Of a stretch of DNA of 64,000 nucleotides, positions 1 through 11,169 are shown piece by piece. Origin of the DNA: Aphrophora alni (taxonomy: Eukaryota; Arthropoda; Insecta; Hemiptera; Aphrophoridae); NCBI GenBank assembly GCA_963513935.1, contig OY740765.1, positions 70,900,253 through 70,964,252 on the forward strand. The letters are read 5' to 3'. Position 1 is the stretch's first letter. The number at the start of each line of letters is the position of its first letter. The notes under the pieces were generated by a model, which did not search any database, was not told where the DNA came from, and saw only the letters and a program-made list of their open reading frames with translations. Made by a program: the position numbers and the translations under genes.

Positions 1-714
1 TTTTTTCAGATATTTTGTAAAGCTTATTTGTAACCAAAGAAGATATAATTTTGCTTACATTGATAAAAAGACAATCAAATTAATATAAAACAATTGTAAT
101 TAATATTTCGACAACATGCTTCAACTCTTTACAACTAATTTATTTTTAATACTGCTGAAAAATTTATCTTAAACAAAATATGTTATTTCTGTTATATAGA
201 GAATAATACTTCAGCATACTTTTCTCACAAGGAAAATATTTATTAGTTTATTGATTATGTATAAGTAGGAGTCTGATCATGGGGACCTTTCAGCTGACCC
301 AAACTTATGATTTTTAGGCCCTGCTTTTTATAGCAAAATGTTAGTATCTTATGTACTTGTTTTCTATAATTTGCAGAAAACAATTAAAATTTTGAAGGAT
401 AAACTTTATAATTTTTTAAAAGACTGATTGTTATGGCACTATTTTCAGTATTCTCTTTCTTTGGTTGTTAATAGTGTGGATTATATATAATTTTAAATAG
501 GGAGAGTTGAAATACTGTATATAACAAAATACAATTGTAAATATTATTGTTTTCTGTACAAAGTTGTAAAATATAATGGGTCCAGAGAATACCTAAAAAT
601 TTACCAAATCTCAGTGTATTAAATTAATTTATAATAAATCAAATTCTGAAATAAATAAATAACAAATAAATAAATATATATACATATAAATACCACAAAT
701 ATATATACATATGA
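1..714. other. AT-rich non-coding stretch
   Basis: No coding signal or recognisable element was seen. The last 70 bases or so are simple A+T-rich repeats (AAATA and ATATAC units) directly abutting the 28S rRNA-derived fragment. Confidence 0.5.
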
Positions 715-997
715 TGGCCCAGGTAGGCTCACACCCAGACCCTTCTGCAGTCATCGTCATGACTCTTCTACTCATCAAGGCATCACAGCCTGGCACCCGC
801 AAAGGTGCCACCTCCTGTACCATTGACGGCCGAATATAGGCACGAAGCTACAGCCCCATCCATTTTCAGAGCTAGTTGCTTCAGCAGGAGAGTTTTTACA
901 CACTCCTTAGCAGATCCCGACTTCCATGGTCACCGTCCTGTTGTCTTAAGCAACCAATGCCTTTCATGGTTCCCATAAGTGTCGTTTAGGCGCCTTA
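715..997 (-). pseudogene. 28S rRNA fragment (antisense to + strand)
   Basis: The reverse complement reads as a stretch of insect 28S rRNA. Landmarks in order on the minus strand are TAAGGCGCC, a segment matching the conserved CCATGAAAGGC / GGTTGCTTAAGACA / GGACGGTG / CCATGGAAGTCGG run, CTAAGGAGTGTGTAA, GAAAATGGATGGGGCTG, CGTGCCTATA, CTTGATGAGTAG and CAGAAGGGTCTGGG. It is about 280 nt of a molecule normally near 4 kb, with several substitutions in otherwise invariant positions (for example GGGAACC for GGGACACC), so it is a dead copy, not part of an rDNA unit. Higher GC than its surroundings supports foreign origin. It could be a processed rRNA pseudogene or part of a 28S-derived SINE; no poly(A) tail or target duplication was identified. 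Confidence 0.85.
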
Positions 998-1189
998 TCA
1001 GAGTTTCCATCATTATTCCAGGTCTGTCATAATAATAAAATTGTTATTGTACTGACTTCTTATTAAGAACTTAGACAATAATCCTAACAAACTATCCTAA
1101 CTCCAAACAAGTGTGATATGAAGTTTAAAGGTATGGAATTAACATTTGGATTAGGATTAGGAATTTTCTTTTATTCCTTGGTCGTTTGA

Positions 1190-2300
1190 CAGGTGAATTT
1201 TTTCTGTCGTATTATGATGTCTAGTTTCAATTTTTGCAGTTTTGTTTTCCAAATTGACAGAACTAATTTCTTCTTTATTATATTTATTCTTAGTTTTGCT
1301 TTGTTTTTGAACAGTTTTAACATATACCTCTCGTGGAATTTCCAGCAGCTATTCTCTGTTTAGGTTCCTTTTCTGTTGAATAACTTCTTTGTTTTTGCAA
1401 TTTACCTTTCTTGCATAATTCTACAAATTCTTAGTTTTGACTTTGTGTGAATTTACATAATCATCAGTGATTTTATTCTCCAAACTTATCTCTAAAATTG
1501 AACTATTATTAACATGACCACATAAGATTTCTATATGTGTTAGTTTTGTGACTGAATTAATCGTAATATTAGAAGTAATGACAGAGTACTTGACTTTTTT
1601 AGCAATTGTCTCATTTTAAAATTCCATCTGATTGTTTAAATGGCGAATGTGTTCAATAATTGTGGAATGAACCCTTTCAGATAATTCATTTGATTGAGGT
1701 TGTTGCGTGCTGACGTAATGTTTCTAATTGTATGAAGCTCCAACAGTTCTCTTACTAAACGGTTAATGAATTCAGTACCGTTATCTGACGTAATAGTCTC
1801 TGGAACTCTGTAGGTTAATAAGTTTGTCGCAAATTTCTGTTGCTACCTGACTGATAATCCTATACATCTGAACATATCTTGAGAATGTGTCAATGACGGT
1901 TAGAAACTTAATTTTATCAAGTGTCACTATGTCGATTGATAAAGCTTCCATAAGTCTTGAGGCTCTAGGCATAATAGATAACATTGTTCTCAATGGAACG
2001 CTTTCATATTTTTTGCAAACACACATCACAGTTATTGATATACTCTACTAGCTCTTAGATTAGGCCAATAGCATTTCTTTTTAATTTGTTTATATGTTTC
2101 AATAATCCCTCTGTGATTAGTTTTACTAATGTGATAGTTTTTGATAATTTCCTGAATTTCACCGGAAACAAATATATCCAATACTTTATATTATTTTTAA
2201 TTAAATTCAATTGTGAACTCCTAAAATTATGAAATATACATCTTGTAAATCTCTCATAAATATCATTTTCAAAATACATGTCATATCTTACATTAGGTAC
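1190..2300 (-). pseudogene. Integrase remnant of the minus-strand gypsy
   Basis: The piece at 1781-2029 contains the integrase core start (IDIVTLDKIKFLTVIDTFSR), carrying the first catalytic Asp in the usual xxDxxxL context followed by the FSRY motif. Upstream on the minus strand, 2055-2279 holds a degenerate zinc-binding (HHCC) segment around TEGLLKHINK. Downstream, near 1290-1330, the reading REVYVKTVQKQSKTKNKY matches the basic C-terminal tail typical of 17.6/gypsy integrases. Frameshifts separate the three pieces, so no functional protein can be made. Confidence 0.8.
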
Positions 2301-2699
2301 TAGGTATTGCTTAACTATGTTAATTATGTCTTGATTGAAATTGTTCTCTGAAATCTCTACTAATAATCTAATTTTAGAAACTCCAAATAATTATTAGACC
2401 AACTTTTCTTGGTTGATACTTAACTAAAGAAAGCATAATTTGATTTTTACCATAGTTCACGGGTTCATCTGAAATTGATAATTCCACTTGGGTATTTCCT
2501 CCATAATTGGAATAAATAGTCTGATTATCATCACTTTCATTGACATTTACAATTATTGGCTCGTTGCAATTTAAATCTGGAGGGTTTAATAGTGTTGATT
2601 CTTCACCATCTAATTCTGGGAAATAATAGTGTGTTGAGTCTTTTTGTTAAATCTTTATACATCTTTTCATCATTTTTGATATTTTCCCTTCTGTTATAT

Positions 2700-3130
2700 T
2701 TAGTTGAATCCTGGCAAAAGCGTCAGCGCTTTGATTTAATTTCCCATGTTGTATTTTATTTCATATGTAAATTCCTTTAACTTTAATCTCCATCCTAAAA
2801 ATTTTGAATTCGGTTCTTTGACAGAAAATAACCATTTGTAATGGTTTATAGTCAGTGTAAATAGTGAACTTTTTATCATATAAGTAGGGTCTGAAATATT
2901 TGGTTGCTCAAACTATTGCTAATAATTCTTTTTCTATTGCTGAATAGTTGACCCCACTGTTATTTAAAAAGTTCTACTAACATTAGCTATTGATAAATCT
3001 GCTCCTTTAATTTCTTGACTTAAAATGGCTCCTATTGCAATGTTACCTGCATTTGTAGTTAAAACAAATTCTTTTTCAAAATGTGGATATTGTAGTATTG
3101 GTTCAATGGATGATATATTTTTACATTGTT
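2700..3130 (-). pseudogene. RNase H remnant of the minus-strand gypsy
   Basis: The minus strand reads FVLTTNAGNIAIGAILSQ near 3010-3070, which aligns with the family motif TTDASxxAxGAVLSQ. The first catalytic aspartate is Asn here. About 200 nt downstream the sequence HYKWLFSVKEPNSKFLGWR matches the PLxWLFxVKxPxSxxxRWR segment, with later residues of the tether to integrase following. Several stop codons interrupt it. Confidence 0.8.
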
Positions 3131-3249
3131 CACAACAATTAATATAATCTTGATTACTTATATCTAGTTTAGCATTTTTCTTTAAACATATTGTAAATGG
3201 TTTGGTTAATTTCCCAAAACCCTTTATAAACTTTCTGTAGTATTCTATT

Positions 3250-3870
3250 AATCCTTTAATTTATTTAGTCGTTCTTGGAATTGGATAATTTTTTATAGCT
3301 TTATTTTATTGGGGTTTGGTTTAATTCCTTCAGGAGTTATTACATGTCCTAAATATGCTACTTCTTTTAATAAGAATGCAGTTCTATTTAATTGAATCTT
3401 GAAATCGGCTTTCCTTCATCTATTCAATACTTCTAGTAATCAGTTGAGGTGTTCTTGAAAAGTAGTTGAGTAAGTTATTATATCATCTAAGTATACTAAA
3501 CCAATTTCATTTTTTAATCCCCTTAGTATATTTTTTATGACTCTTTGAAACGTAGGCGGGCTATTTTTTTTGTTCTACGGGCATTTGTAAGAATTCACAA
3601 TGTCCATGTTCCGTGGTAAAAGCTGTTTTTTCTATGCTACTTTCTTCCATTTCTACTTGGGGAAAACCTGTAGCTAAATCTAACGCCATAAAATATTGTG
3701 ATCTTCCCAGTTTATCCAAAATATCAGTTATATTAGATAATGGAAATCTATTGTTTATTGTTTTTGCATTTAGTCCTCTAAAATCTATAACTAATCCAAA
3801 CTTTTTCTTTCCAGAACCATCTGATTTTTATTAGGTAAAATCCAAACGGGTGAATTTCAGGGTCGAATTC
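3250..3870 (-). pseudogene. Reverse transcriptase remnant of the minus-strand gypsy
   Basis: On the minus strand the region carries LVIDFRGLNAKTINN, then FPLSNITDILDKLG, YFMALDLATGFPQVEM (first catalytic Asp, with FPQ for the common FHQ), FTTEHGHCEFLQMP and, beyond a frameshift, [10 protein letters not shown] containing the YxDD box. This is the fingers-palm core of a Ty3/gypsy RT. An apparent plus-strand ORF at 3613-3834 is only the shadow of this domain. Confidence 0.85.
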
Positions 3871-4131
3871 TAGATGGTCGAATTATTATTTAAAAAAAAT
3901 CATATCCTGAATCTGATTATTTATCTCTTTTATTATAGATTTCTGGGTATTGATAATTTTGTGTTAAGACCTGAGTCTCAACTGTGGTCATAATGGCAAA
4001 TTAAATTTGATTGGTAAAAGTTAAATTATTTCCTTCAATATGAAATGTATCCTAATATTTCTTTATTAATTTTATATTTTTCTTCCGAATTAATATGATT
4101 TGTCCTAATTTTATTTAAATCTAATTTGTTT

Positions 4132-4830
4132 TTAAAAATAATTTATGTGATTAAAGTTGGCATTAGATTTTTTGTTACTATTGACATTAATAATTTCATA
4201 ATTGTTTAAGGATTCAATCTTTAGCGGTTTTGGCGTAATTTTTTCATCTTCCGTGTTACCATTGATAATTGGACATAAAGCTTGTCCATATTTAACAGTT
4301 ATAAAGCATTGAAGTATTTTTAATTTATTAGGATTTATGTAAGGAATTATTCCCTGTCCATTTTGTATATTTGATATTTTAAGTTTTATTATCCTTCTAC
4401 TACAGGGTTGAATTAAAAAACTTGTTAATTTCTTCTTTAAATTTTCGAAAACAACAGGTCGAGATTTATTCTCAATATTTTGTCCACAAGGTTCTTCTGT
4501 GTTGAAATATAATATTGATATCTCTTTATTCGGTGTATTTAATTGGTTATCTAAAAAATTTTGATTTAATCCTAACTCAATTAATTTAGATTGAAATTTT
4601 AATGGAATCAAATAAATAAAATGTTGTATCTTCTTTTCCTAACAAATGTAACTTGCAACTATATTTTTCTCTTGAAACACCATGTGAGTTAGTACTTCAA
4701 ATGGTTCTTGCTTTATTTTCTTCTTATGTAATTTAAATGCCAGATTTTTCTTCATAAAAGATTGTGTGCTTCCAATATCTATTAATATCTTAAAATTAGT
4801 GTTTGGCTCGAAAAAAATATGGTAACTCAT
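4132..4830 (-). pseudogene. Protease and linker remnant of the minus-strand gypsy
   Basis: The piece at 4639-4830 contains FKILIDIGSTQSFM, an aspartic protease flap start in which the usual DTGST is DIGST (Thr to Ile beside the catalytic Asp). Separated by a stop and frame change, 4132-4611 is a 159-codon open stretch corresponding to the protease C-terminus and the region before RT. The order protease then RT agrees with the element assignment. Between 4850 and 5080 the minus strand encodes an acidic, Glu/Asn-rich segment (for example FGTFQEQFDEFNLNEED), consistent with a gag tail. Confidence 0.7.
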
Positions 4831-5230
4831 TATTTGTTATGGATATTCATTATTGCGAATTTGTTCTGAGGTAAAAAATAGTCATTTTCTAGTCCCCAAG
4901 CATTGTCTTCTTCATTTAAGTTAAATTCATCAAATTGTTCTTGAAAAGTGCCAAATTCGAGATTTGGATTTTCTACATAATTTCATCATTCGAGTCAAAG
5001 TTTTCTTCAAATTCTTCCTCTATGGGTTTTTTGTTTATTGGCACATATTCCTAACTGTATTACCGGTTTGTTTTGTCAAAATACTCATAGGATGAGATGT
5101 TCTACCCCGAGATGGAAATATTTGTATAATCAATTCATATATCTTCGTAAAAATAATATATTAGAAGTCTAGTGGTAATAACCTCAGGGTAAAGATTTTT
5201 GAAACTAACTTATGGCTATAATTAAATTGT

Positions 5231-6104
5231 TTGAAATTTATTAGGAGCCGGTTGGGTTTGAGTGTGTCAAATAAATTCTTTTGCCAGGCATGTATGCTTT
5301 TTTCCACTGATGTTGGCCCATGGAAAGAGACAGGATTTAATCATTTCAATTATATAGTAACAGCTTGTGAAAACCAACAAAAATCTCATATTCACATTCG
5401 AGCATTCAATGTATTACAGACTTTTGCATCTCTTAGAATTAATCATTCTATGAATTTACAGCAAAAGTTAATGCAAAAAGATTGCAGACACTCATAGGAC
5501 TTTATTTTAGGAAGACTAATTGATATAGTAACATTTCTTGGAAAACAAGAATGTGCATTCAGGGACCAAGTGAGACTGAAGACTTAAACAATAAGGGCAT
5601 GTACATATAACTTTTGGAATTTTTAGTATCTTATGATTAAACAATATTAAACCATTTAAAAACAGCCAAAATATTTAGACAAATGTCACCAACAATTCAA
5701 AATGATCTAATTGATAGAGTTGCTAGTGTAGTAACAGATAAAATTAAGAAATCAGAAATTTCAAATAAAAGATTTGTTGCAATATTACTTGATGAGACAA
5801 CTGATCTAACAATTTTTTTAAATATTTCACAGCTAATGAAATTAGATTAATAAACAATATGAACAATATTCTGATATTTTGTTTGACATATTACAAAATA
5901 AGTGCATGGACATTTCTTACTGCAGTAACAAACTCAAAGAATTCTATAATGCTTTGCAGAGAATTAGAGACTATTGATTTAATCAAATATGGGAAGAAGC
6001 AACAAATTATTCTGAGAATGGAGGAAGGTATAGAACTGGAATCAATACCAAAAAGGCAGAAAAATGACAACTATTGTAATAACAAAATTTTGGATACATT
6101 ATTG
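5231..6104 (+). pseudogene. hAT transposase N-terminal part (TTF finger, DUF4371 start)
   Basis: The stretch 5231-5497 contains FFCQACMLFSTDVGPWKETG followed by an HxxxxxH-like spacing, matching the TTF/ZMYM1 zinc-finger that precedes the hAT catalytic core. After stops and frame changes, 5683-5805 reads SPTIQNDLIDRVASVV and then VAILLDETTDL, which holds the first catalytic Asp in the LDETTD box of DUF4371. The remainder to 6104 is the low-conservation region before the helical insertion. Two or more frameshifts make it a pseudogene. It was domesticated or mobile in other genomes; here only decay is seen. Confidence 0.8.
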
Positions 6105-7908
6105 TGTAACGCCAGCTAAATAAACCATAATAATCGTAACACATAAGTTAACAACAGTTTAGATTAAATTTAGACTGCTTTAATAATGTCCTCTGTATTG
6201 TGCTACAATCTAGTGGCCAGCTCTGAGAACGGTATCGGACGATCTTGTCAACCGACCTTTTATCTTCCCCAACCTAAATTATCGCAGTACATAGTTTGAA
6301 GGCCGGCTGATTGAACTCAACGCTGAGTCACATCATGTAAAACATTCAGTTAGTTTTCTTTCTTTAATTTCTTTCGGCTTCATCAAAATTTGTTTTGGAA
6401 ACCTTATTCTGAATTATGTACCAAATTTAAAAGGTACTTTAATTGCATAATGTGCAGTTCACCGAATATTCATGGATGACTTTCATTCATGCTAATAGCT
6501 TGTAAGCCTTTGTCGACCAACTCCAGGTAACAAGTTTAAATTAACCATATTAAAAATTATATATATCTTTTAATTTTAATTGCAGCTATGTATTGTTTAG
6601 AAGTAATTCAATCATAATTAAATTTTTGAATTATCAGTAATTTCTTTGAAAAACATAATCCTTATAAAAAATAAAGTAACCATTCTTCATTTTAAAATTA
6701 GCTTAAAATCAAATTATAATCTTTAAGATAATCATAAAATCAAAGTATTAATTAATCAATCTTTCATTTTACTTAGAATCTTTTATTTTTTATATTACTT
6801 GCAATTTGTACCAGTTTTGATTTCGGACAAAGACCGAGCTATCTTTGTTTCTTTATTTATGAAAATTTATTTTCTAATTTCCTTTTGAAGACATTTTGTA
6901 ATTTGTGAATTTTTTTTTTTTTTAATTACTTTGAAACTAATTTCATTACATGGAAATATCTTGTTAAAGAACCTGTCTAAGATTGCTTAAACCTTCTTTA
7001 ACAAGTTACCTTTTTGTGCAGCAAATGCTGGTTCAAGGTCGAGAGAACAAAAGAACTTTAACCTAAGCAGTATTCAAATTAAAACAGATCTCAGGACATC
7101 GTAACTCGTAAGAGTTTAATTTATGAACAATCTTTTGAAATTGCGCCTTATTAAGGTACAAAATGAACTTTAGCTGTGTCTGTTAAAAACTTAAAAAAAA
7201 AATAATAATGGAGTGAACTAACCTTGGTGATTATTTCTTGGTGAAACAAAATATGTACAAAACTCTAAATTAATACATGGATGGGATAGCATGCATTTCT
7301 TTCGGCTTCACGACCCCAGAGGGGTTATTTTTCTAAATTAAAAAAAAAAAATTGACGTCAATAAATTTTTTTTTTCCTTTTTATAAACATCATCTAAGCA
7401 AAAATATTTTTTTTAAAACATACATTTTCAAAACTAATCTCTTTGTTTTTCAGTTGGCCAACTTAGTATTCAAGAAATTTAATAAATAAAATTGTAATAA
7501 TTTATAAGTAATTTAGTGATTGAAATTTTGTTAGATTTAATATACATTTTGAACTCAAATTTATTTTCAATAATATTTTTACAGGAAATGTTTTTTTTTT
7601 CTCTTTAAAATTTTAACAGTAACTATTTGTATGGGGGGGGGGAATTTAAATTAAATATAAATTTATTAAGGGCATATAACTATATAAAAATTAATCTTTG
7701 GTAATTTTCAAAACTTGTTTGTTAATAAAAAAAATTATTAAATAAGTGAATTGTTAACTTATATTTACAGTTTTGGTGTAAATGGTTAATTTATCTTACG
7801 TTAATAAATTACAGCACTGTTCAGAAATTTCTTCATTTCTTTCAAACATGTTACCAACCTGGTTCCAATAATTTCATAAATTTTATAAAACAAAAATCCT
7901 TGGTAACA
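6105..7908 (+). mobile_element. Solo LTR, subfamily A, TSD ATTG
   Basis: The element runs TGTAACGCC...GGTAACA with TG/CA ends and is flanked by ATTG at 6101-6104 and 7909-7912. Its start and end match the LTRs at 31866, 55230 and 59305 (TGTAxC... and ...CCTxGGTAACA). Shared internal landmarks are the CAG|GTAA donor-like site at 6526/6527, CGACCCCAGAGGGGTTA near 7313, TGACGTCA at 7353-7360, TTGGCCAA at 7454-7461 and a G-run near 7635 followed by AAGGGCATATAAC. Length 1804 bp. The internal region was presumably lost by LTR-LTR recombination. Confidence 0.88.
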
Positions 7909-7912
7909 ATTG

Positions 7913-8249
7913 GCTCAAATTAAATTGTGATTTGAATCCCAAAAGGACCTGAAATTCATATCTTTATTAGATTCCAGCAATTTTATTATATTTTCAAAAA
8001 CATTTCCTCATAACTTGATAGTAGAACTTAAAGAAACATATTTTTCATTCTTTGATATAGTTCAACTTAAAAAACAAACTTAATGTGCTATACACTCAGG
8101 ATGAATATAAAAGCAAATCCATTAGTGACATTACAAACTAGATGAAACTAAATAATTTAGATATAGTTTTTAGTGAAGTATACAATTTTGCAGATTTGTA
8201 TTTAACATTTCCTTCCACAACTGCGACTGTAGAAAGAAGTTTCTCTGCC
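7913..8249 (+). pseudogene. hAT transposase middle to C-terminal part
   Basis: Directly after the second ATTG the hAT reading resumes: DLKFISLLDSSNF, then LKETYFSFFDIVQLK, and at about 8177-8249 FADLYLTFPSTTATVERSFSAL, the start of the hAT dimerisation domain (TSxERSFSxL signature). Stops and frame changes interrupt it. The block ends at the TTAA target of the piggyBac. Confidence 0.8.
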
Positions 8250-8270
8250 TTAACCCGCGATCACACGCCA

Positions 8271-8289
8271 TGTTAGGTTGAATCTAACA
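8271..8289 (+). repeat. 5' subterminal 19-bp palindromic repeat of piggyBac 1
   Basis: Reads TGTTAGGTTGAATCTAACA and is its own near-complement (TGTTAG...CTAACA). It pairs as an inverted repeat with 10263-10281. In the piggyBac family such internal repeats are bound by the transposase. Confidence 0.85.
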
Positions 8290-8643
8290 TTTATAAGCTT
8301 TGTTAGAAAAAACTATTTTAAAGTCTTTGTTGATGAGTGTCCAGTTGTCTATACCTCACCAAGGTATCTGTGAGCATGTTTACATTCTTATTGGGAGGTT
8401 CAGGAGTCGGGGTGATTGCTGGCGTAGAGATGGGTGAAGGTGCTCATCACGGTTAGTGTGGAACTAAAGCATGAGTAACCACATTGGCTGTTTTGTTTGG
8501 CTCCCCCTAATGAGGCGAGTAACCACGTTCATGATTGTGTTCTGTTTACTGATTTGTTTTGAACAATGTTTTTATTTCAGTTTCTTTTTTATCGATTGTT
8601 TGGTATTTAAAGTTAAGTTTTGTGAATAAATAGCCCATGAAAA

Positions 8644-10088
8644 ATGAATAGAAATGACAAAATGCACATTTTAAGTTGGTTAGAAGAAGAGGATATAGAT
8701 GTCAACTTCTCTCATGAACCTGATGATAACTTGTTAGAATCTGATGGACCAACGGAAGTGGATGACTATGACAGCAACTCGGAACAGTCTGATTTTGAGG
8801 AAGAACCAAGACCAACTAGTACCCCAAATGCCGGTTCATCCCACGAGCAAAGTAGTCGGGTACAATATGTAAGTATTCAGCCTGTTGCTAATGTTTAAAA
8901 CCATGAACCTCATTTGTTGGGAAGGGATCTTCTTATTAAATGGAATGTGTATGAGCCTCCATCATCAAGAACTCCAAGACAAAATATAATAACACTACCT
9001 GGAGTCAAGACCATTGCACGTATTGTTAGGACAGCCTATGAATCGTGGAAATTATTATTTTCTAACAGTATGATAAATAAAATAGTACACTGTAATAATG
9101 AAAAGTTGTTGGTTATGAGGCAGAAATATACAAGGGGTGAAAAGAATTGTTCTCAAACAGATTTTTGCGAAATAAAAGCTTTTTGGGGGTTTTGTATTTG
9201 GCTGGTGTGAAGAAAACTAGTCATTTGAACTTGAGTGAGTTATGGGCAGACGATGATATAGCTCCAGATTTCTTTGTACCAACAATGTCAACAAAGAGCT
9301 TTCGAACATTTATTATAACCATCAGGTTTGACAAAAAAAGAACAAGACATTACTGAGCAGCAAGGGACACCTTAGCACCAATAAGACATGTTTTTGAGGA
9401 GTTTGTAAAAGAGTCAGAAAACTTACAATGTTGGTGAACTAGTAACCCTTGACAAAATGCTTAAGGCATTCAGGGGACGGTGCAAATTTAGACAGTATAT
9501 TGCCAATAAACCTGCAAAATACAGGATAAAAATTTATGTACTTGTCAATGCAAGAACATTTTACAAACAATCTTGAGATATATCCTGGCAAACAACCACA
9601 GGGAGATTATGGTCTTGGTAATGATGTGGTGAGTCTTGTAAAATGCATGACAAGGCGTAGCAACAAATCCGGTCGGAATATTACCATGGACAATTTTTTA
9701 TAGACATTTCATTGGCCAACGATCTGTATGCAAACCACAGGCTAACTGTTGTAGTTACTGTGCACAAAAATAAAAGTCAGTTGCCATTAGAACTCACTAC
9801 TAACTTATGTGAACGTCCAGTAAATAGCACTTTGTTTGCTTTTTCTAGGGACCTTAACAACTGTATTGTGGCTTCATACATTCCTAAGAAAGGGGAAAAT
9901 GTCTTGGTTGCATCAACAATGCACAAAAAAGTTTGATTGATGAAGAATATGGAAATCAGTTAAAGCCAGAACTGATCACATTCTACAACCTCCTAAAGGG
10001 GGGTATTAACGTGGTCGAACAAATGAATACTGAATATTGTGTCACCAGAATCATTAACAGTGTTTTATTCTTTATTAAACATTGGTAG
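8644..10088 (+). pseudogene. piggyBac transposase pseudogene (element 1)
   Basis: Starts at ATG 8644 with an acidic N-terminus (LSWLEEEDIDVNF) typical of piggyBac transposases. An in-frame stop at 8896 precedes the DDE_Tnp_1_7 domain (8914 onward, frameshift near 9180). The first catalytic Asp is in VTLDKMLKAFRGRCKFRQYI (about 9448-9500), the second in GRNITMDNFL (about 9675-9705). At the third site the family GGVDVVDQM reads GGINVVEQM, so the Asp is Asn. C-terminal sequence RIINSVLFFIKHW ends at a stop near 10088, before any cysteine-rich C-terminal domain. At least two stops (8896, 9354) and several frameshifts make it inactive. Confidence 0.88.
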
Positions 10089-10262
10089 AATAAATGACCA
10101 AATAAAATAAATTAATTAAAAAAAAAATTATAAGTTTGTTTTAAGTTTTCTTTATAAAGTGATAAATTTTAAGGGGATTGTTTTTATAATATTTATATCT
10201 AAAAATATATAATGAACTTTGTTTTTTACTCTCTGACTTGTTAAATAATCACTTTTACCTTT

Positions 10263-10281
10263 TGTTAGATTGAACCTAACA
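10263..10281 (-). repeat. 3' subterminal 19-bp palindromic repeat of piggyBac 1
   Basis: Reads TGTTAGATTGAACCTAACA on the plus strand; inverted partner of 8271-8289 with one mismatch. It lies 43 nt inside the 3' end, versus 17 nt at the 5' end. Confidence 0.85.
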
Positions 10282-10328
10282 CAAGAGTAACATTGTTACA
10301 TCAGATAGCATGAGTGATCATGGGTTAA

Positions 10329-10470
10329 AAGGAATTAAGACTTATCTTAGAGCTATACAAGGACAATTTTGACTGACCAACTTGGCTATTTTATCCATTG
10401 AAAAAAACATTCTTCTGGATATGAAAAAGTGGCAGGAAGAAACATTTTATGAAAACATTACTCTTAAATT
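10329..10470 (+). pseudogene. hAT transposase C-terminal end
   Basis: After the distal TTAA the hAT dimerisation domain continues (KGIKTYLRAIQGQF, then LAILSIEKNILLDMKKWQEE). This is the tail normally found after ERSFSxLKxIKTYLRxTM, proving that 8249 and 10325 were once adjacent. One stop codon lies in it. Confidence 0.85.
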
Positions 10471-11169
10471 CACACATAAGGAGAGGCGAATGGAGTTCAT
10501 TTACATGTGAAAAATTCAAGGCAATTCATTTTTATTTATTTAAAGTTGTTTCGATTTGTAAATTTCAATAAATAGGTCTCTGGGTATAATACAATTATTA
10601 TAGTATTTACATTGTAAACTAACACTAACCACGGAATGAGATATCCTGAATCTTCAACTCACAATGCACCACTGTTACCACGTTTGGTTTAACAAAGTGA
10701 AGTGTATATAGTGTTCCGTATTGCTTATTACTTTGGTGTAACCAAATCTGTTTGTGTTTACAATCATTACAACAGTGTTCTTTTAAATAGGTTAGCTTTT
10801 TGTTTTTCATATTTTTTACTAATATCAAAGTGAACTTTAAGAGAACTAAAAGTTATTTAACTAAATGTGAACTGTTATTTTTAATATAGTTATAGCTTAT
10901 AGTTCCCCATTCATTCATTTTTCTTTCTTTTTTTAAAATCCATAACAAACATTTATCCTAGGCCTATCTATACCTAACTTCCATACTTCATATTTTTTGT
11001 GTTCAATTTTAAAAAAAATCTTTCCCTAGTTATATTTAGTAATTATTCCTGGCTCTCAAATTTCTTTATAAAGATAAATTTCATTTAGGTTATCCCTAGG
11101 CCTATCTTTTCCTTAGTTTTCCTAGCCAACTTTTAGTATTCTCTTTTCCCTTCTTAGTTCAACATAGCT
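10471..11169. other. Unassigned AT-rich stretch
   Basis: No domain recognised on either strand. It separates the 3' end of the plus-strand hAT from the distal part of the minus-strand hAT and may contain the degraded ends of both. Confidence 0.4.

Larger units (their letters stand above)
1190..5080 (-). mobile_element. Degenerate Ty3/gypsy (17.6/gypsy-like) retrotransposon
   Basis: Reading the minus strand from about 5080 down to 1190 gives, in order, an acidic gag C-terminus, aspartic protease, reverse transcriptase, RNase H and integrase, the canonical Ty3/gypsy order. Every domain is broken by stops or frameshifts and no single ORF exceeds 160 codons. RT and integrase wording resembles the 17.6/gypsy clade of insects. 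I could not find LTRs, a primer binding site or an envelope ORF, and most of gag is missing on the high-coordinate side, where the hAT element begins. It is an old truncated copy. Confidence 0.85.
8254..10324 (+). mobile_element. piggyBac element no. 1, TSD TTAA
   Basis: Flanked by TTAA at 8250-8253 and 10325-10328. Terminal inverted repeats are CCCGCGATCAC at the 5' end and the complement of CCCATGATCAC at the 3' end (9 of 11 match). Internal 19-bp inverted repeats lie at 8271-8289 (TGTTAGGTTGAATCTAACA) and 10263-10281 (18 of 19 match as inverted repeats), each itself palindromic. They sit 17 nt and 43 nt from the two ends, an asymmetry like that of the classic Trichoplusia piggyBac. The element is 2071 bp and encodes a broken transposase. 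Confidence 0.92.
5231..10470 (+). mobile_element. hAT element no. 1 (TTF/DUF4371 type), interrupted by two insertions
   Basis: Three blocks (about 5231-6104, 7913-8249, 10329-10470) form one hAT transposase of the ZMYM1-like group. Between blocks 1 and 2 lies a solo LTR flanked by ATTG; between blocks 2 and 3 lies a piggyBac flanked by TTAA. Removing both with one copy of each duplication restores order, and the second junction rejoins the reading frame exactly (ERSFSAL then KGIKTYLR). Terminal inverted repeats of the hAT itself were not identified. Confidence 0.85.

Noticed and set aside
629..823. Minus-strand ORF of 64 codons
   Set aside because: It overlaps the 28S rRNA fragment and simple AT repeats; the rRNA match explains it.
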